Assembly: GCA_016703105.1 (NCBI GenBank)
Contig: JADJCS010000007.1
Span: 1-64,000 of the forward strand
Direction: 5' to 3'
Length of the DNA: 64,000 nucleotides
Source of the DNA: Flavobacteriales bacterium
GTDB lineage: Bacteria > Bacteroidota > Bacteroidia > Flavobacteriales_F > PHOS-HE28
Part shown: piece by piece, positions 18,597 through 26,278 of the stretch
Layout: every line of letters begins with the position of its first letter
How positions within the stretch are numbered: position 1 is the stretch's first letter
The notes under the pieces: generated by a model
Databases searched by the model: none
What the model was told of the DNA's origin: nothing
Seen by the model: the letters and a program-made list of their open reading frames with translations, nothing else
Translations under genes and position numbers: made by a program

Positions 18597-18761
18597 TAGA
18601 GGGCATCTCAAAATTGTCTTTGGAAGCGAGCGAGGAGGATCTCGCGGCCAGACAAGGCGCGAAACCCGAGCATAGCCGGTGGCTATGTAAAGGTTGAGCA
18701 ACGAAGTATGACCGCGAAAGACCCTCGCGCAGCCCGAAGGATGATTTTGAGATGCCCTCTA
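18597..18761. repeat. 165-bp palindromic element with 18-bp terminal inverted repeats
   Basis: Both ends carry the perfect 18-base inverted repeat TAGAGGGCATCTCAAAAT. The interior is also an imperfect palindrome whose axis is CATAGCCGGTGGCTATG near 18670-18690. It has no coding capacity and no transposase. It lies between the flippase start and the lipoprotein stop, and the right-hand TIR supplies that gene's TAG. It looks like a non-autonomous MITE or a large REP-type unit. The 118 bases to its left (18479-18596) show nothing else. Confidence 0.75.
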
Positions 18762-19310
18762 TCCTGTGAACTCGATGGAGCGCAGGAACTTGAGCATCTT
18801 GGCCCGCTGGGGCGATCCGAACATCGCTTCCGGCACCGCGCTATTGAGCAATACGACCCGGGTACCTCGCAGGTGAACGACCGCTGCGAGGCGAACGTCA
18901 TGGGCGTCAATGAACCATGCGCTCTGAACAGTACCGCTCGGTGGGCCGAGCGGAGGAGGTTCGGTCAAGGGGGGCGCCCCAAGTCGTGCGGCAAGCATGC
19001 TCCAGATCGCCGCTGCGCGCGCAGAGTCGGTGGCCGCGGACAGGCTGGGGGGAAGATCGAGGTATGCGGCCGTGTAGGTGATCCCGGAATCGGTGGCCAG
19101 GAAGAGGTGGCTTTTCACACTGTCTCCCATCAGCACGAGCGTGCCCTGTTGCACCCCGTTGGGGGCCGGCATCATCACAGTAAATCCACCGGCTTGGGTG
19201 CCTTTGGCCGGGCGCCACTCACCGCGGGGCGCACCACTGGAACAACCCGCAATAATTAGAAGCGCAACGAAAGAGGCGCTAAGTGACGATCTCGAGAAGG
19301 AAATAGACAT
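18759..19310 (-). CDS. Putative lipoprotein, unknown function
   Basis: The protein has 183 residues. The start at 19310 (MSISFSRSSLSASFVALLII) gives a lipoprotein signal with lipobox IIAGC, followed by SSGAPRGEWRPAKG. The mature part alternates beta-like stretches (FTVMMPAPNGVQQGTLVLMG, then ITYTAAYLDLPPSL) and ends LKFLRSIEFTG. The order of strands with a final FLRSIEF resembles small lipoproteins that share a fold with PsbP/MOG1-like proteins, but no family can be named with confidence. Its 5' end overlaps the next gene upstream by 32 bases. Its stop codon lies inside the right inverted repeat of the palindromic element. Confidence 0.75.
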   Translation of the reverse strand: MSISFSRSSLSASFVALLIIAGCSSGAPRGEWRPAKGTQAGGFTVMMPAPNGVQQGTLVLMGDSVKSHLFLATDSGITYTAAYLDLPPSLSAATDSARAAAIWSMLAARLGAPPLTEPPPLGPPSGTVQSAWFIDAHDVRLAAVVHLRGTRVVLLNSAVPEAMFGSPQRAKMLKFLRSIEFTG

Positions 19311-19584
19311 ACTGGGTGAGGAAGAACAGGGAAAGTAGGAACGTGAGAACCTGGATCCATAGTAAAGCGCGCAGCACAGTAACGCGCGGCCGGTCCGGTG
19401 CGGTGACCAGCAGGGCGCATACCCCGAAGAAGATCGACACACCAAGCCCGGTGATAGCGCGCACCAGCGCGTTCACCACGCATACACACAGATCCAAGTA
19501 GCCGGGATAACCGGTTATGGCGGCCACCAAAGCGGCTCCGAACAACACAATGGTCGCGGGCAGCAGAAGCGATCGTTCGTTCAT
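19279..19584 (-). CDS. Small membrane protein, three transmembrane segments
   Basis: The protein has 101 residues and no recognised family. Three hydrophobic segments are visible: about 6-25 (LLLPATIVLFGAALVAAITG), about 41-62 (VRAITGLGVSIFFGVCALLV) and about 73-95 (ALLWIQVLTFLLSLFFLTQY). Composition is typical of an inner-membrane protein. It overlaps the start of the lipoprotein gene downstream by 32 bases in another frame, so the pair is probably one operon. A hairpin terminator belonging to the next upstream gene sits just before its start. Confidence 0.65.
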   Translation of the reverse strand: MNERSLLLPATIVLFGAALVAAITGYPGYLDLCVCVVNALVRAITGLGVSIFFGVCALLVTAPDRPRVTVLRALLWIQVLTFLLSLFFLTQYVYFLLEIVT

Positions 19585-19602
19585 TCGGGTGGCGGAAATA
19601 AG

Positions 19603-19630
19603 AAGGGAGCCTTGCGAACAAGGCTCCCTT
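19603..19630 (-). terminator. Terminator of the first small Cys-rich gene
   Basis: A perfect 12-bp stem (AAGGGAGCCTTG with CAAGGCTCCCTT) around loop CGAA. On the minus strand it is followed by CTTATTT. It lies 17 bases past the stop at 19647. Confidence 0.85.
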
Positions 19631-19646
19631 CCATAGATATCCAGAT

Positions 19647-19862
19647 CTACGACTTGTCGCAGCTGCAGGATCCGCCGTAAGCGGAAGCAGAGGACTGGCA
19701 GGAAGTCTCGTTGGCGTCGCGAACGGTCTTGTTACCGCAAGCCTCACCGGAGTAAACGATGTCGCCATCGCTATCCGTCGCCTTACAGGTTTCGCACTTT
19801 TTACAGGCGGGCGTCGCGAGAGCGAAGCAGGCAACTGCAACTATGAGGAGAGCCTTTTTCAT
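19647..19862 (-). CDS. 71-residue Cys-rich secreted protein, copy 1
   Basis: The protein starts MKKALLIVAVACFALATPAC, a signal peptide ending just before Cys-20, which may be a lipidated cysteine although TPAC is not a standard lipobox. The mature 52 residues hold seven cysteines at 20, 23, 26, 42, 55, 66 and 68, starting with the pattern CKKCETCK and ending GGSCSCDKS. A paralog of the same length with cysteines at the same positions lies 242 bases upstream. The odd number of cysteines suits a lipidated first Cys plus three disulfides, or metal binding; neither is shown. No family was recognised. It has its own promoter-like box and terminator. Confidence 0.8.
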   Translation of the reverse strand: MKKALLIVAVACFALATPACKKCETCKATDSDGDIVYSGEACGNKTVRDANETSCQSSASAYGGSCSCDKS

Positions 19863-19887
19863 TGTTCGTGTCTTTGGTTTGGGGGCG

Positions 19888-19895
19888 CTAAAATA
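19888..19895 (-). promoter_or_regulatory. -7-like box of Cys-rich copy 1
   Basis: The minus strand reads TATTTTAG, followed by a leader (CGCCCCCAAACCAAAGACAC) that closely matches the leader of copy 2. Confidence 0.45.
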
Positions 19896-20047
19896 GGAAT
19901 GTGGTCGAAAAGCGCAAGTGCGCCACGCTCCCGCCCAGCGCACCCCACCGTAGGAACGCTCGTCGACAAGCTCACTTTCGCACCCCGCGTTACATGGAAC
20001 CGCGGAACTCAACCTGCCCGACGTAGGGACTTGATCCCACCGAATGA

Positions 20048-20076
20048 CGCGGAGGCATGCGTCGCAAGCCTCCGCG
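20048..20076 (-). terminator. Hairpin after Cys-rich copy 2
   Basis: A perfect 9-bp stem (CGCGGAGGC with GCCTCCGCG) around an 11-base loop, 29 bases past the stop at 20105. No strong T-run follows, so it may end transcription weakly or protect the mRNA end. Confidence 0.55.
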
Positions 20077-20104
20077 CCTGGTAGGTTCTTCGGTGATCGA
20101 GGAC

Positions 20105-20320
20105 CTAGGACTTGTCGCAACTGCAGGTGCCGCCGTAGAAGGCAGCTGCCGTAGAACAAGCGGTCTCTTGCGCTTCGCGCTCGCTTTTCTTGCCGCACTT
20201 CTCGGGGTAGGTGAATGAACTGCCATCAGGGTAGACCTCCTTACAGGTCACGCACTTCTTACAGGCTGGGGTCGCGAATGCGAAGCCGGCCACGGCGATC
20301 ACAAGCAGTACTTTTTTCAT
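20105..20320 (-). CDS. 71-residue Cys-rich secreted protein, copy 2
   Basis: This is a paralog of the gene at 19647-19862, with the same length, a matching signal peptide (MKKVLLVIAVAGFAFATPAC) and all seven mature cysteines in the same places (20, 23, 26, 42, 55, 66, 68). The end GGTCSCDKS is nearly identical to copy 1. The middle differs (EVYPDGSSFTYPEKCGKKSE here against ATDSDGDIVYSGEACGNKTV), so the pair has diverged while the cysteine frame was kept. It is likely exported and possibly anchored by Cys-20. Each copy has its own promoter-like box and hairpin, so they are separate units rather than an operon. Confidence 0.8.
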   Translation of the reverse strand: MKKVLLVIAVAGFAFATPACKKCVTCKEVYPDGSSFTYPEKCGKKSEREAQETACSTAAAFYGGTCSCDKS

Positions 20321-20345
20321 GACGGGTGTCGTTGGTTAGGAGGCG

Positions 20346-20353
20346 CTAAACTA
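20346..20353 (-). promoter_or_regulatory. -7-like box of Cys-rich copy 2
   Basis: The minus strand reads TAGTTTAG, followed by CGCCTCCTAACCAACGACAC, which matches the leader of copy 1 at most positions. Confidence 0.45.
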
Positions 20354-20462
20354 TCACAAGCGTTGAAGATAGGGACCTGACCCCGAATTTTCGGTGGTTG
20401 ACGAAGGCCTCTCCCTTCGTTGCAGGTCCACAGCTCCACTGAGGATACGCACCTTTGCGGCC

Positions 20463-21584
20463 ATGCGCATCGCCGTGAACGCCCGCTTGCTTCTGCATGG
20501 CAAGCTCGAGGGCATCGGCTGGTTCGCGCACGAGACGTTGTCGCGGATCTGCAAGGCGCATCCGGAGCATACGTTCATTTTTCTCTTCGATCGGCCCTGG
20601 CACGCGCGCTTCATCTACGCGGCGAACGTGCTCCCAGTTCAGATCCCCCCTCCTACTCGACATCCTCTCCTCTACTGGATCTGGTTCCAGTGGCGTATCC
20701 CTGCCGTGCTGCGGAAGTACAAAGCGGACCTTTTCCTCTCCCCGGACGGCTTCTTGAGCACCCGCACGAAGGTGCCCCAGCTCGCGGTGGTCCATGATCT
20801 CAACTTCGAGCACTATCCGGACGACCTTCCTTGGGCCTACCGAAGGTATTACCGCACCTGGTTCCCTCGTTTCGCGCGGGTGGCCGAACGCATTGTCACG
20901 GTCTCGGAGTTCTCCAAGCAGGACCTCTTGGCCACCTATGGCGTTCCTGCGGATCGTGTGGATGTGGTGTATAACGGGGTCGGGGCCGTTTTCCGTCCAA
21001 GCTCGCCCGATGAAATACAGGCGGCTCGGCGAGAATTCGCGGGCGATGATCCTTATCTGGTCTGTGTGGGATCGCTCCATCCACGCAAGAACATAGCGCG
21101 CCTGTTGTCCGCTTTCGATCTGGTGGTCCAGGCTCGCCCGGATATCCGTTTGGTGGTAGTGGGTGAGGCCTTCTGGTGGGATAAGGGGATGAAAAAGGCC
21201 TGGGATGGACTGGTGCATAAGGACCGCGTGGCGTTCACCGGTCGGTTGGACCAGCCCCGATTGCGGAGCGCCTTGGGTGGAGCGGAGGCGTTGGCCTTTC
21301 TTTCCTATTTCGAGGGCTTCGGCATTCCGGTGGCCGAGGCGATGCGATGCGGTGTTCCGGTGGTTGCGGCCCGCGCGACCAGTCTACCCGAAGTGGCGGG
21401 TGATGCGGCCATCTACTGCGACCCCTTCGATATAAAGGATATCGCTAGCGCCTTGGAGGTCGTGCTCTCCGATCACGATCTGCGCTCCCGAATGACCGAA
21501 GCGGGCCTGGAGCGTTCCGCTAAGTTCACGTGGGCCCGCACCGCAGATGGCCTGTGGGCAAGCATTGAGAAGCTTCTTCAGTAG
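20463..21584 (+). CDS. Glycosyltransferase family 4 (GT-B fold)
   Basis: The protein has 373 residues. The N-terminal Rossmann domain starts MRIAVNARLLLHGKLEGIGW, with the acceptor-side motif LAVVHDLNFEHYPDD and ERIVTVSEFSKQDLL. The C-terminal nucleotide-sugar domain carries YLVCVGSLHPRKNIARLL, LVVVGEAFWW and the E-x7-E motif EGFGIPVAE. This is the layout of retaining GT4 enzymes such as mannosyltransferases of polysaccharide pathways. Sugar and acceptor are unknown. ATG at 20463 gives the standard family start, preceded by a CACCTTTG box at 20450. It may serve the polysaccharide genes at 13.5-18.5 kb but is not in their operon. Confidence 0.93.
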   Translation: MRIAVNARLLLHGKLEGIGWFAHETLSRICKAHPEHTFIFLFDRPWHARFIYAANVLPVQIPPPTRHPLLYWIWFQWRIPAVLRKYKADLFLSPDGFLSTRTKVPQLAVVHDLNFEHYPDDLPWAYRRYYRTWFPRFARVAERIVTVSEFSKQDLLATYGVPADRVDVVYNGVGAVFRPSSPDEIQAARREFAGDDPYLVCVGSLHPRKNIARLLSAFDLVVQARPDIRLVVVGEAFWWDKGMKKAWDGLVHKDRVAFTGRLDQPRLRSALGGAEALAFLSYFEGFGIPVAEAMRCGVPVVAARATSLPEVAGDAAIYCDPFDIKDIASALEVVLSDHDLRSRMTEAGLERSAKFTWARTADGLWASIEKLLQ

Positions 21585-21606
21585 GACCAACGAACCGGAC
21601 GCACCG

Positions 21607-22206
21607 ATGCCCCTCGCACCCTCCTTTCGAAAAGACCTGCTCGAAGCCGGCTGTGATGAGGCCGGCCGGGGCTGCCTGGCGGGTCCGGTGGTAGCCGCTG
21701 CGGTCATACTTCCGCCACGCGTGAGGATCCCTGGATTGAACGACAGCAAGAAACTCACCGCGACACAACGCGAAGATCTGCGACCAGTGATCATGCGGAA
21801 CGCGATCGCATGGGGGGTGGGCGAGGCCAGCCCGGAAGAGATCGACCGGATGAACATCCTGAACGCGTCCTTCCTGGCGATGCACCGCGCGATCGCCGCA
21901 CTGTCCATTATCCCGCAGCACCTGTTGATCCACGGCGACCGGTTCGACCCGTACATAGGGATCGCCCATACGTGCATGGTGAAGGGCGATGCACGGTTCC
22001 GCAACATCGCCGCGGCCAGCGTGCTGGCCAAGACCCACAGGGACGCATTGATGCGACAACTGGACGCGGACCACCCGCAGTACCGGTGGCACATCAACAA
22101 AGGCTATCCCACCCTGGACCACCGCGAGGCGATCGCGCTCCACGGCGCATGTGGCTGGCATCGCCGGAGTTTTCGGCTCCTGGCCGAGCCATCGATCCCG
22201 TTCTGA
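21607..22206 (+). CDS. rnhB: Ribonuclease HII
   Basis: RNase HII cuts the RNA strand of RNA-DNA hybrids and removes single ribonucleotides from DNA. The protein has 199 residues. The catalytic DEAGRG motif (Asp-17, Glu-18) is at the start, with GPVVAAAVIL after it. GLNDSKKLTATQRE, the third acidic residue in HGDRFDP, and ASVLAKTHRD complete the active site. The C-terminal HINKGYPTLDHREAI is also typical. ATG at 21607 (MPLAPSFRKDLLEAGCDEAG) was chosen over an in-frame start at 21547, because the latter would overlap the glycosyltransferase. Confidence 0.95.
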   Translation: MPLAPSFRKDLLEAGCDEAGRGCLAGPVVAAAVILPPRVRIPGLNDSKKLTATQREDLRPVIMRNAIAWGVGEASPEEIDRMNILNASFLAMHRAIAALSIIPQHLLIHGDRFDPYIGIAHTCMVKGDARFRNIAAASVLAKTHRDALMRQLDADHPQYRWHINKGYPTLDHREAIALHGACGWHRRSFRLLAEPSIPF

Positions 22207-22275
22207 ACAGGGCGGTGTGCGCATGCGGTGATCCCCTGACCGGCAGGCCCCGCATCGGTCCGCTTGCTTTGCGCG

Positions 22276-24828
22276 ATGCGCCAGGTCCTGATCCTTTTGT
22301 TCTTAGTGGCGCTCACCACGGTCGGTGCCTGGCAATTGTTCCGCCAAATGGGTCCGACGGAAAGCCACAGCGATCCATGGAGCGCCGTCCCCACCGAAGC
22401 GGCCCTCATCATTGCCCTACCCGATGTTCGTGCGTTCTGGGAGCAATGGACACGGACCGCGCAGTTAGCCACCGTGCTTGGCGGCACCTCCGGCGGCCGC
22501 ACGCTCGATCGTGCTTTCGGCCGACTGACCCTAGGCGAAACCGAGGCGTGGTCGAAAGTGCCCATGATATTGGCCATGGTGCAGGGTGATGATGGGTCAA
22601 TGGCATCGTGCATCATACTGTCCTCCGCGATCCCGGGTGTGTTGCCCGAAATAGCGGTCCGCCTGGATGCGCGCGTGGATCCGACCGTGGTGGCGCGGGG
22701 TGGACCGTTCCGCCTCCACGCCGACACCGCCCTGCCTGAACTCCATGGCAGACTACACAAGGATCTGTTGCTGTTGAGCAGCGACCCTGGGCTGCTCGAA
22801 GCCATGGTTCGGCGCACTGGCTCCGCAGCCATGAGCAATGGATTGTCGCAGGCGCGGACCACATTGGGCCATGGGGCGGATGCCTACCTGTTATTGCGCC
22901 TTGCCCAAGCCTGGCCTGGCTTGGAACAGTGGGTGGCGCCCCATGCGCTGGGACCACTTCCATGCAGTGATGGCTGGGCAGCGCTCGACGTGCGGATCCG
23001 ACCAGAGGCCTTGCTCATGAGCGGGGTCTTCCTTCCAAATGACAGCACTGGGATCGCGGAGAACGCCACCCCCTTTGTCCAGGAGAACATGCTCCGGGTC
23101 CTACCCGCGGAAGTGACGGTTCTCGATCTGCGTGGACCGAAGATCCTGGAACGCCGCACGTCCGAACACATGCCGGATAGCCTGGGTTCGTTCTTTTCCG
23201 ATTGGAGCGTTGGGCCTTGCGCAACTGGGAGCGGGTACCTCTCCGAGGGCAGCCTCGCCCATTGGCTGGTCGTGGAGGCGATGGACACGGCCGCGACCAC
23301 ACGCCTGCTTGCCTCACTGGGGGGACCAGGGACCGGTGCGCTCCTCCATCGCGATCACCGCATCCACCACGCTCCCGCCTTGCGCGCCCTGGCGGACAGT
23401 ACTTGGACCTCTACCTTGGAATGGGCGGTCGTGCTGGGCGATCACCTGGTGGTGGCGGATCGATCGAGCGCTGCGGTGCATGCGGTGAACGCTTACCTGG
23501 ATGGCGGAACGTTGGCGCAAGATCTCCGCACGAGCGAACTTCTCCAGCGGAACGCCTCGCCCGCCCTGCGCACCATCTGGTGCGACCTGGGCCGCGGACA
23601 AGCCCAACTGGCCCAACTCGCTACGTCCACAACCGCAGCGACCATGAGCGCGCGAACCGACCTCTGGAACGAACTCGGCGGGTTCTTATTCCAGCTACGG
23701 CGCGAAGAGCAAGGGATGTCCTATGTCCACCTTAGCCTGCAGCATGCCCCGATCACACGACCCGTGGACCGAACGCGATGGAGCCTGCCGCTCACCGCGC
23801 CCCTGGTGGGCGTTCCGCAAATGACCCGCAACCATTCCAATGGCATGAGCGAGGTGCTGATACAGGACAGCACCGCTCGGCTCCTTTTGATCAGCACCGG
23901 TGGGCAGGTGCTATGGGAAAGGGGCCTCGATGGCGTAATGCTCGCCCCTGCTGCGCAAGTGGACCGTTTCCACAACGGAAAACTGCAATTGCTTATCGGC
24001 ACTGACCGGCACATCTACCTCATCGACCGCAATGGCGTGGACGTGGGCGATTTCCCCGTTCGGCTTCCAGCGAAAGCCGGTGCCGCCATTTCGGTCGTGG
24101 ACTACGAAAAGGACGGACGCTACCGGATCCTCGTTCCCTTGGAGGATGGTCGCCTTTTGAACCTCGGGCCGGACGGAAAGCCAGTGGAGGGCTGGAACCC
24201 GGCAACACTCCCTGTGCCGATCACCAGCGCGGTGCAGCACCTGCGCATCAAGGGCAAGGATCATTTGTTGTTCAACGACGCGAACGGGCGGATCCATGTG
24301 CTCGACCGGCGGGGTGCCAAGCGCATGGCGAACGGTCCTGAACTGGGCAAAGGCTCCACGCTGATCGCGGTGAGGGGCGGCAATGATATCGCAACAAGCC
24401 AGGTGATCTACTTGGACGCGGAAGGCCAATTGCGTTCAACCACTATGGAGGGCCCCATCGAACGGATCGGACGACCTGAACAGGGGCGGTTCGGCGTCCG
24501 TTCCACAGGGACAGGACCTCGCATTTGGTGGCTCAGAGGCGACAGTCTATGGTCCCGGAGCGAGGAAGGGGTTCGATCCCTCGTCGCCCATGGTTTCGTC
24601 GGCCTGCAGCAAGCGCTTCCGATCCCCGGGAACGAGGACAGCGCATGGCAACTGCTCGCCGGGGATCCTTCGTCCCTACACATTGTCGATGGCCACGGAA
24701 CGGAATTGATGCCACCGACCAAGGCGAAAAGCCTCGCCGCCATAGGCGACCTCGACCGGGACGGAGAGCTCGACCTCGTTACCGTGACGCAGGATGGGCG
24801 TCTCACGGCGCTGCGGGTAGCGCGTTGA
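22276..24828 (+). CDS. Large membrane-anchored protein with C-terminal propeller-like repeats
   Basis: The protein has 850 residues and no clear family. It starts MRQVLILLFLVALTTVGAW, one hydrophobic segment that is either an uncleaved anchor or a signal peptide. Residues about 35-500 form a long domain opening with WSAVPTEAALIIALPDVRAF, with several ALAAL-type helices. From about 520 the sequence becomes repeat-rich: VLIQDSTARLLLISTGGQVL, LLIGTDRHIYLIDRNGVDVG, VVDYEKDGRYRILVPLEDGR and HLLFNDANGRIHVLDRRGA, ending in an FG-GAP-like unit AAIGDLDRDGELDLVTV. This suggests a periplasmic or surface beta-propeller. No sorting domain or catalytic motif was seen. ATG at 22276 is preferred over TTG at 22264. 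Confidence 0.8.
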   Translation: MRQVLILLFLVALTTVGAWQLFRQMGPTESHSDPWSAVPTEAALIIALPDVRAFWEQWTRTAQLATVLGGTSGGRTLDRAFGRLTLGETEAWSKVPMILAMVQGDDGSMASCIILSSAIPGVLPEIAVRLDARVDPTVVARGGPFRLHADTALPELHGRLHKDLLLLSSDPGLLEAMVRRTGSAAMSNGLSQARTTLGHGADAYLLLRLAQAWPGLEQWVAPHALGPLPCSDGWAALDVRIRPEALLMSGVFLPNDSTGIAENATPFVQENMLRVLPAEVTVLDLRGPKILERRTSEHMPDSLGSFFSDWSVGPCATGSGYLSEGSLAHWLVVEAMDTAATTRLLASLGGPGTGALLHRDHRIHHAPALRALADSTWTSTLEWAVVLGDHLVVADRSSAAVHAVNAYLDGGTLAQDLRTSELLQRNASPALRTIWCDLGRGQAQLAQLATSTTAATMSARTDLWNELGGFLFQLRREEQGMSYVHLSLQHAPITRPVDRTRWSLPLTAPLVGVPQMTRNHSNGMSEVLIQDSTARLLLISTGGQVLWERGLDGVMLAPAAQVDRFHNGKLQLLIGTDRHIYLIDRNGVDVGDFPVRLPAKAGAAISVVDYEKDGRYRILVPLEDGRLLNLGPDGKPVEGWNPATLPVPITSAVQHLRIKGKDHLLFNDANGRIHVLDRRGAKRMANGPELGKGSTLIAVRGGNDIATSQVIYLDAEGQLRSTTMEGPIERIGRPEQGRFGVRSTGTGPRIWWLRGDSLWSRSEEGVRSLVAHGFVGLQQALPIPGNEDSAWQLLAGDPSSLHIVDGHGTELMPPTKAKSLAAIGDLDRDGELDLVTVTQDGRLTALRVAR

Positions 24829-24886
24829 TCGGGATCAAAGGCGTGCTGCCGTCAAGTCCCGCGCCGAACGACCAAGATCTACGTGT

Positions 24887-25843
24887 TCAGCGCTTGGGCC
24901 TCCGCAGTACCAATCTGGTCCCTGGCTTCACAGGCGCATCGTTGGCCAGTCCATTGTACACCGCCAGTTTCTCCAACTTGATCCCATGCACCTGGCTGAT
25001 GCTCCACAGTGATTCACCGGAGCTGACGATATGCTCCTTGGCTTCTTTGGCCTGGTTGCGCTTGGGTTGCAGATAGAGCACCTGTCCTTCCACGATCGCC
25101 GCGTTCTTGTCCTGATCGTTCCACTTGGCCACTTGTCCCGCGAGCACTCCGAGTTCATCGGCCAACCCGCGGTAGGTGTCTCCCTTGCGACCCGTCACGA
25201 CCTTCATGCCAAAGGCGTTGCGCTGGATCGGACGCGATCCGTCCACCGACACGATCACTTCATCGCCCGCGCTCGGCCGGGGTTTGGTGGTGGCAGGTTT
25301 CGGCGCAGGAGCCGTCCTTGAGGGCTTACCACCGCTGTCCAGTTTGTGCAGTTCGTAGCGCTCGATCAGGTCGATCAGCTTCTGCGGATAGCGCGGATCG
25401 GTGGCATAGCCCGCCTTCTTCAACCCATGGGCCCAACCCTTGTAATCGGTGGTGCGCAGTTCGAAGAGCGCGGCATAGCGCGGGCGCTGGAGGAAGCGGG
25501 CATGGTCCTCGTAACTGTCCGCAGCGTCTTTGTACTTGCGGAAGCAATCGTTCTTCCGGTCGTCGTCGTGGTAACTCTTGCCCCCGGTCCAATCGGGGGT
25601 ACACTTGATGCCGAAGTGGTTGCGGGCCTCGCGGGCCAGCTCGCTGTTGCCGTTGCCGCTTTCCAACAGTCCCTGGGCCAGGGTGATGCTCGCAGGGATG
25701 CCATGTTCCTTCATGGCATGCACGGCGACCTCCTCCCATTGGGCGATGTACTCCTCTGCGGTGGACCGCTGGCCCAAAGCGGTGACCGTCAAGAGCATCA
25801 GCGGAGCGGTAGAAGCGATGTTAAAGAGGGATACCATCCGCAT
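24887..25843 (-). CDS. Glucosaminidase-domain protein with two LysM repeats
   Basis: This is a 318-residue exported peptidoglycan hydrolase. After a signal peptide (residues 1 to about 24), a glucosaminidase domain of the FlgJ/AcmA type covers about 30-165: AVHAMKEHGIPASITLAQGL with the catalytic Glu of LLESGNGNSELA, then NHFGIKC and YEDHARFLQ. A Pro/Lys-rich linker (about 175-200) leads to a degenerate LysM (TGRKGDTYRGLADELGV) and a clear LysM (HIVSSGESLWSISQVHGIKL). It cleaves the glycan backbone of peptidoglycan, with the LysM parts binding it. The start at 25843 was chosen over a TTG two codons upstream. Confidence 0.92.
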   Translation of the reverse strand: MRMVSLFNIASTAPLMLLTVTALGQRSTAEEYIAQWEEVAVHAMKEHGIPASITLAQGLLESGNGNSELAREARNHFGIKCTPDWTGGKSYHDDDRKNDCFRKYKDAADSYEDHARFLQRPRYAALFELRTTDYKGWAHGLKKAGYATDPRYPQKLIDLIERYELHKLDSGGKPSRTAPAPKPATTKPRPSAGDEVIVSVDGSRPIQRNAFGMKVVTGRKGDTYRGLADELGVLAGQVAKWNDQDKNAAIVEGQVLYLQPKRNQAKEAKEHIVSSGESLWSISQVHGIKLEKLAVYNGLANDAPVKPGTRLVLRRPKR

Positions 25844-26018
25844 GGGCAAGCCGCGAAACTACCGGCCAACATCAGGTGGCCGAGGCCGTGGAGGGCCGCT
25901 GTTCCCACGTCTCCTTGTGGATAGAACGTTGCGCCGCGAAAGCTTCGTGCAACCCGGCGATCTTCGCATCCTACGACTGAACCGAAGGCATCGGCCGGGC
26001 GTTGTAGCGGCAGACCAG

Positions 26019-26231
26019 ATGGACGACCCGGATCACAGCGCAGCGCAGATGTCCCGTTTGGAACAGCTTGGACTGGACCCAGGCGACTGCTACTTCACGG
26101 AAGAAGGGTACCTCGTCTTCACCGCGCAATACCATTTGAAGCGTGGCTATTGCTGCCAAAGCGGTTGCCGGCATTGCCCCTATGGTTTCAACACGAAGCT
26201 TGTAAAGAAAGATAAGTCTCCGCCCGGGTAA
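26019..26231 (+). CDS. DUF5522-like small Cys protein
   Basis: The protein has 70 residues. The core is GDCYFTEEGYLVFTAQYHLK followed by RGYCCQSGCRHCPYGF, a CC-x3-C-x2-C pattern seen in small Bacteroidota and proteobacterial proteins annotated DUF5522, often beside tRNA-modification or redox genes. The four cysteines suggest metal or iron-sulfur binding; this is inference. The start at 26019 (MDDPDHSAAQMSRLEQLGLD) gives the length normal for the family. An alternative ATG is at 26049. It lies about 175 bases from the divergent LysM gene; that gap holds nothing recognisable. Confidence 0.75.
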   Translation: MDDPDHSAAQMSRLEQLGLDPGDCYFTEEGYLVFTAQYHLKRGYCCQSGCRHCPYGFNTKLVKKDKSPPG

Positions 26232-26278
26232 CCCGATCTGTCATCCACCGGCCTTATCTTTCGTTCAAAGCTGCCTCA

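Noticed and set aside
20400..20421. Small hairpin ACGAAGG / CCTTCGT before the glycosyltransferase
   Set aside because: A stem of seven pairs without a T-run; it could be chance in GC-rich DNA, so it was not called a terminator.
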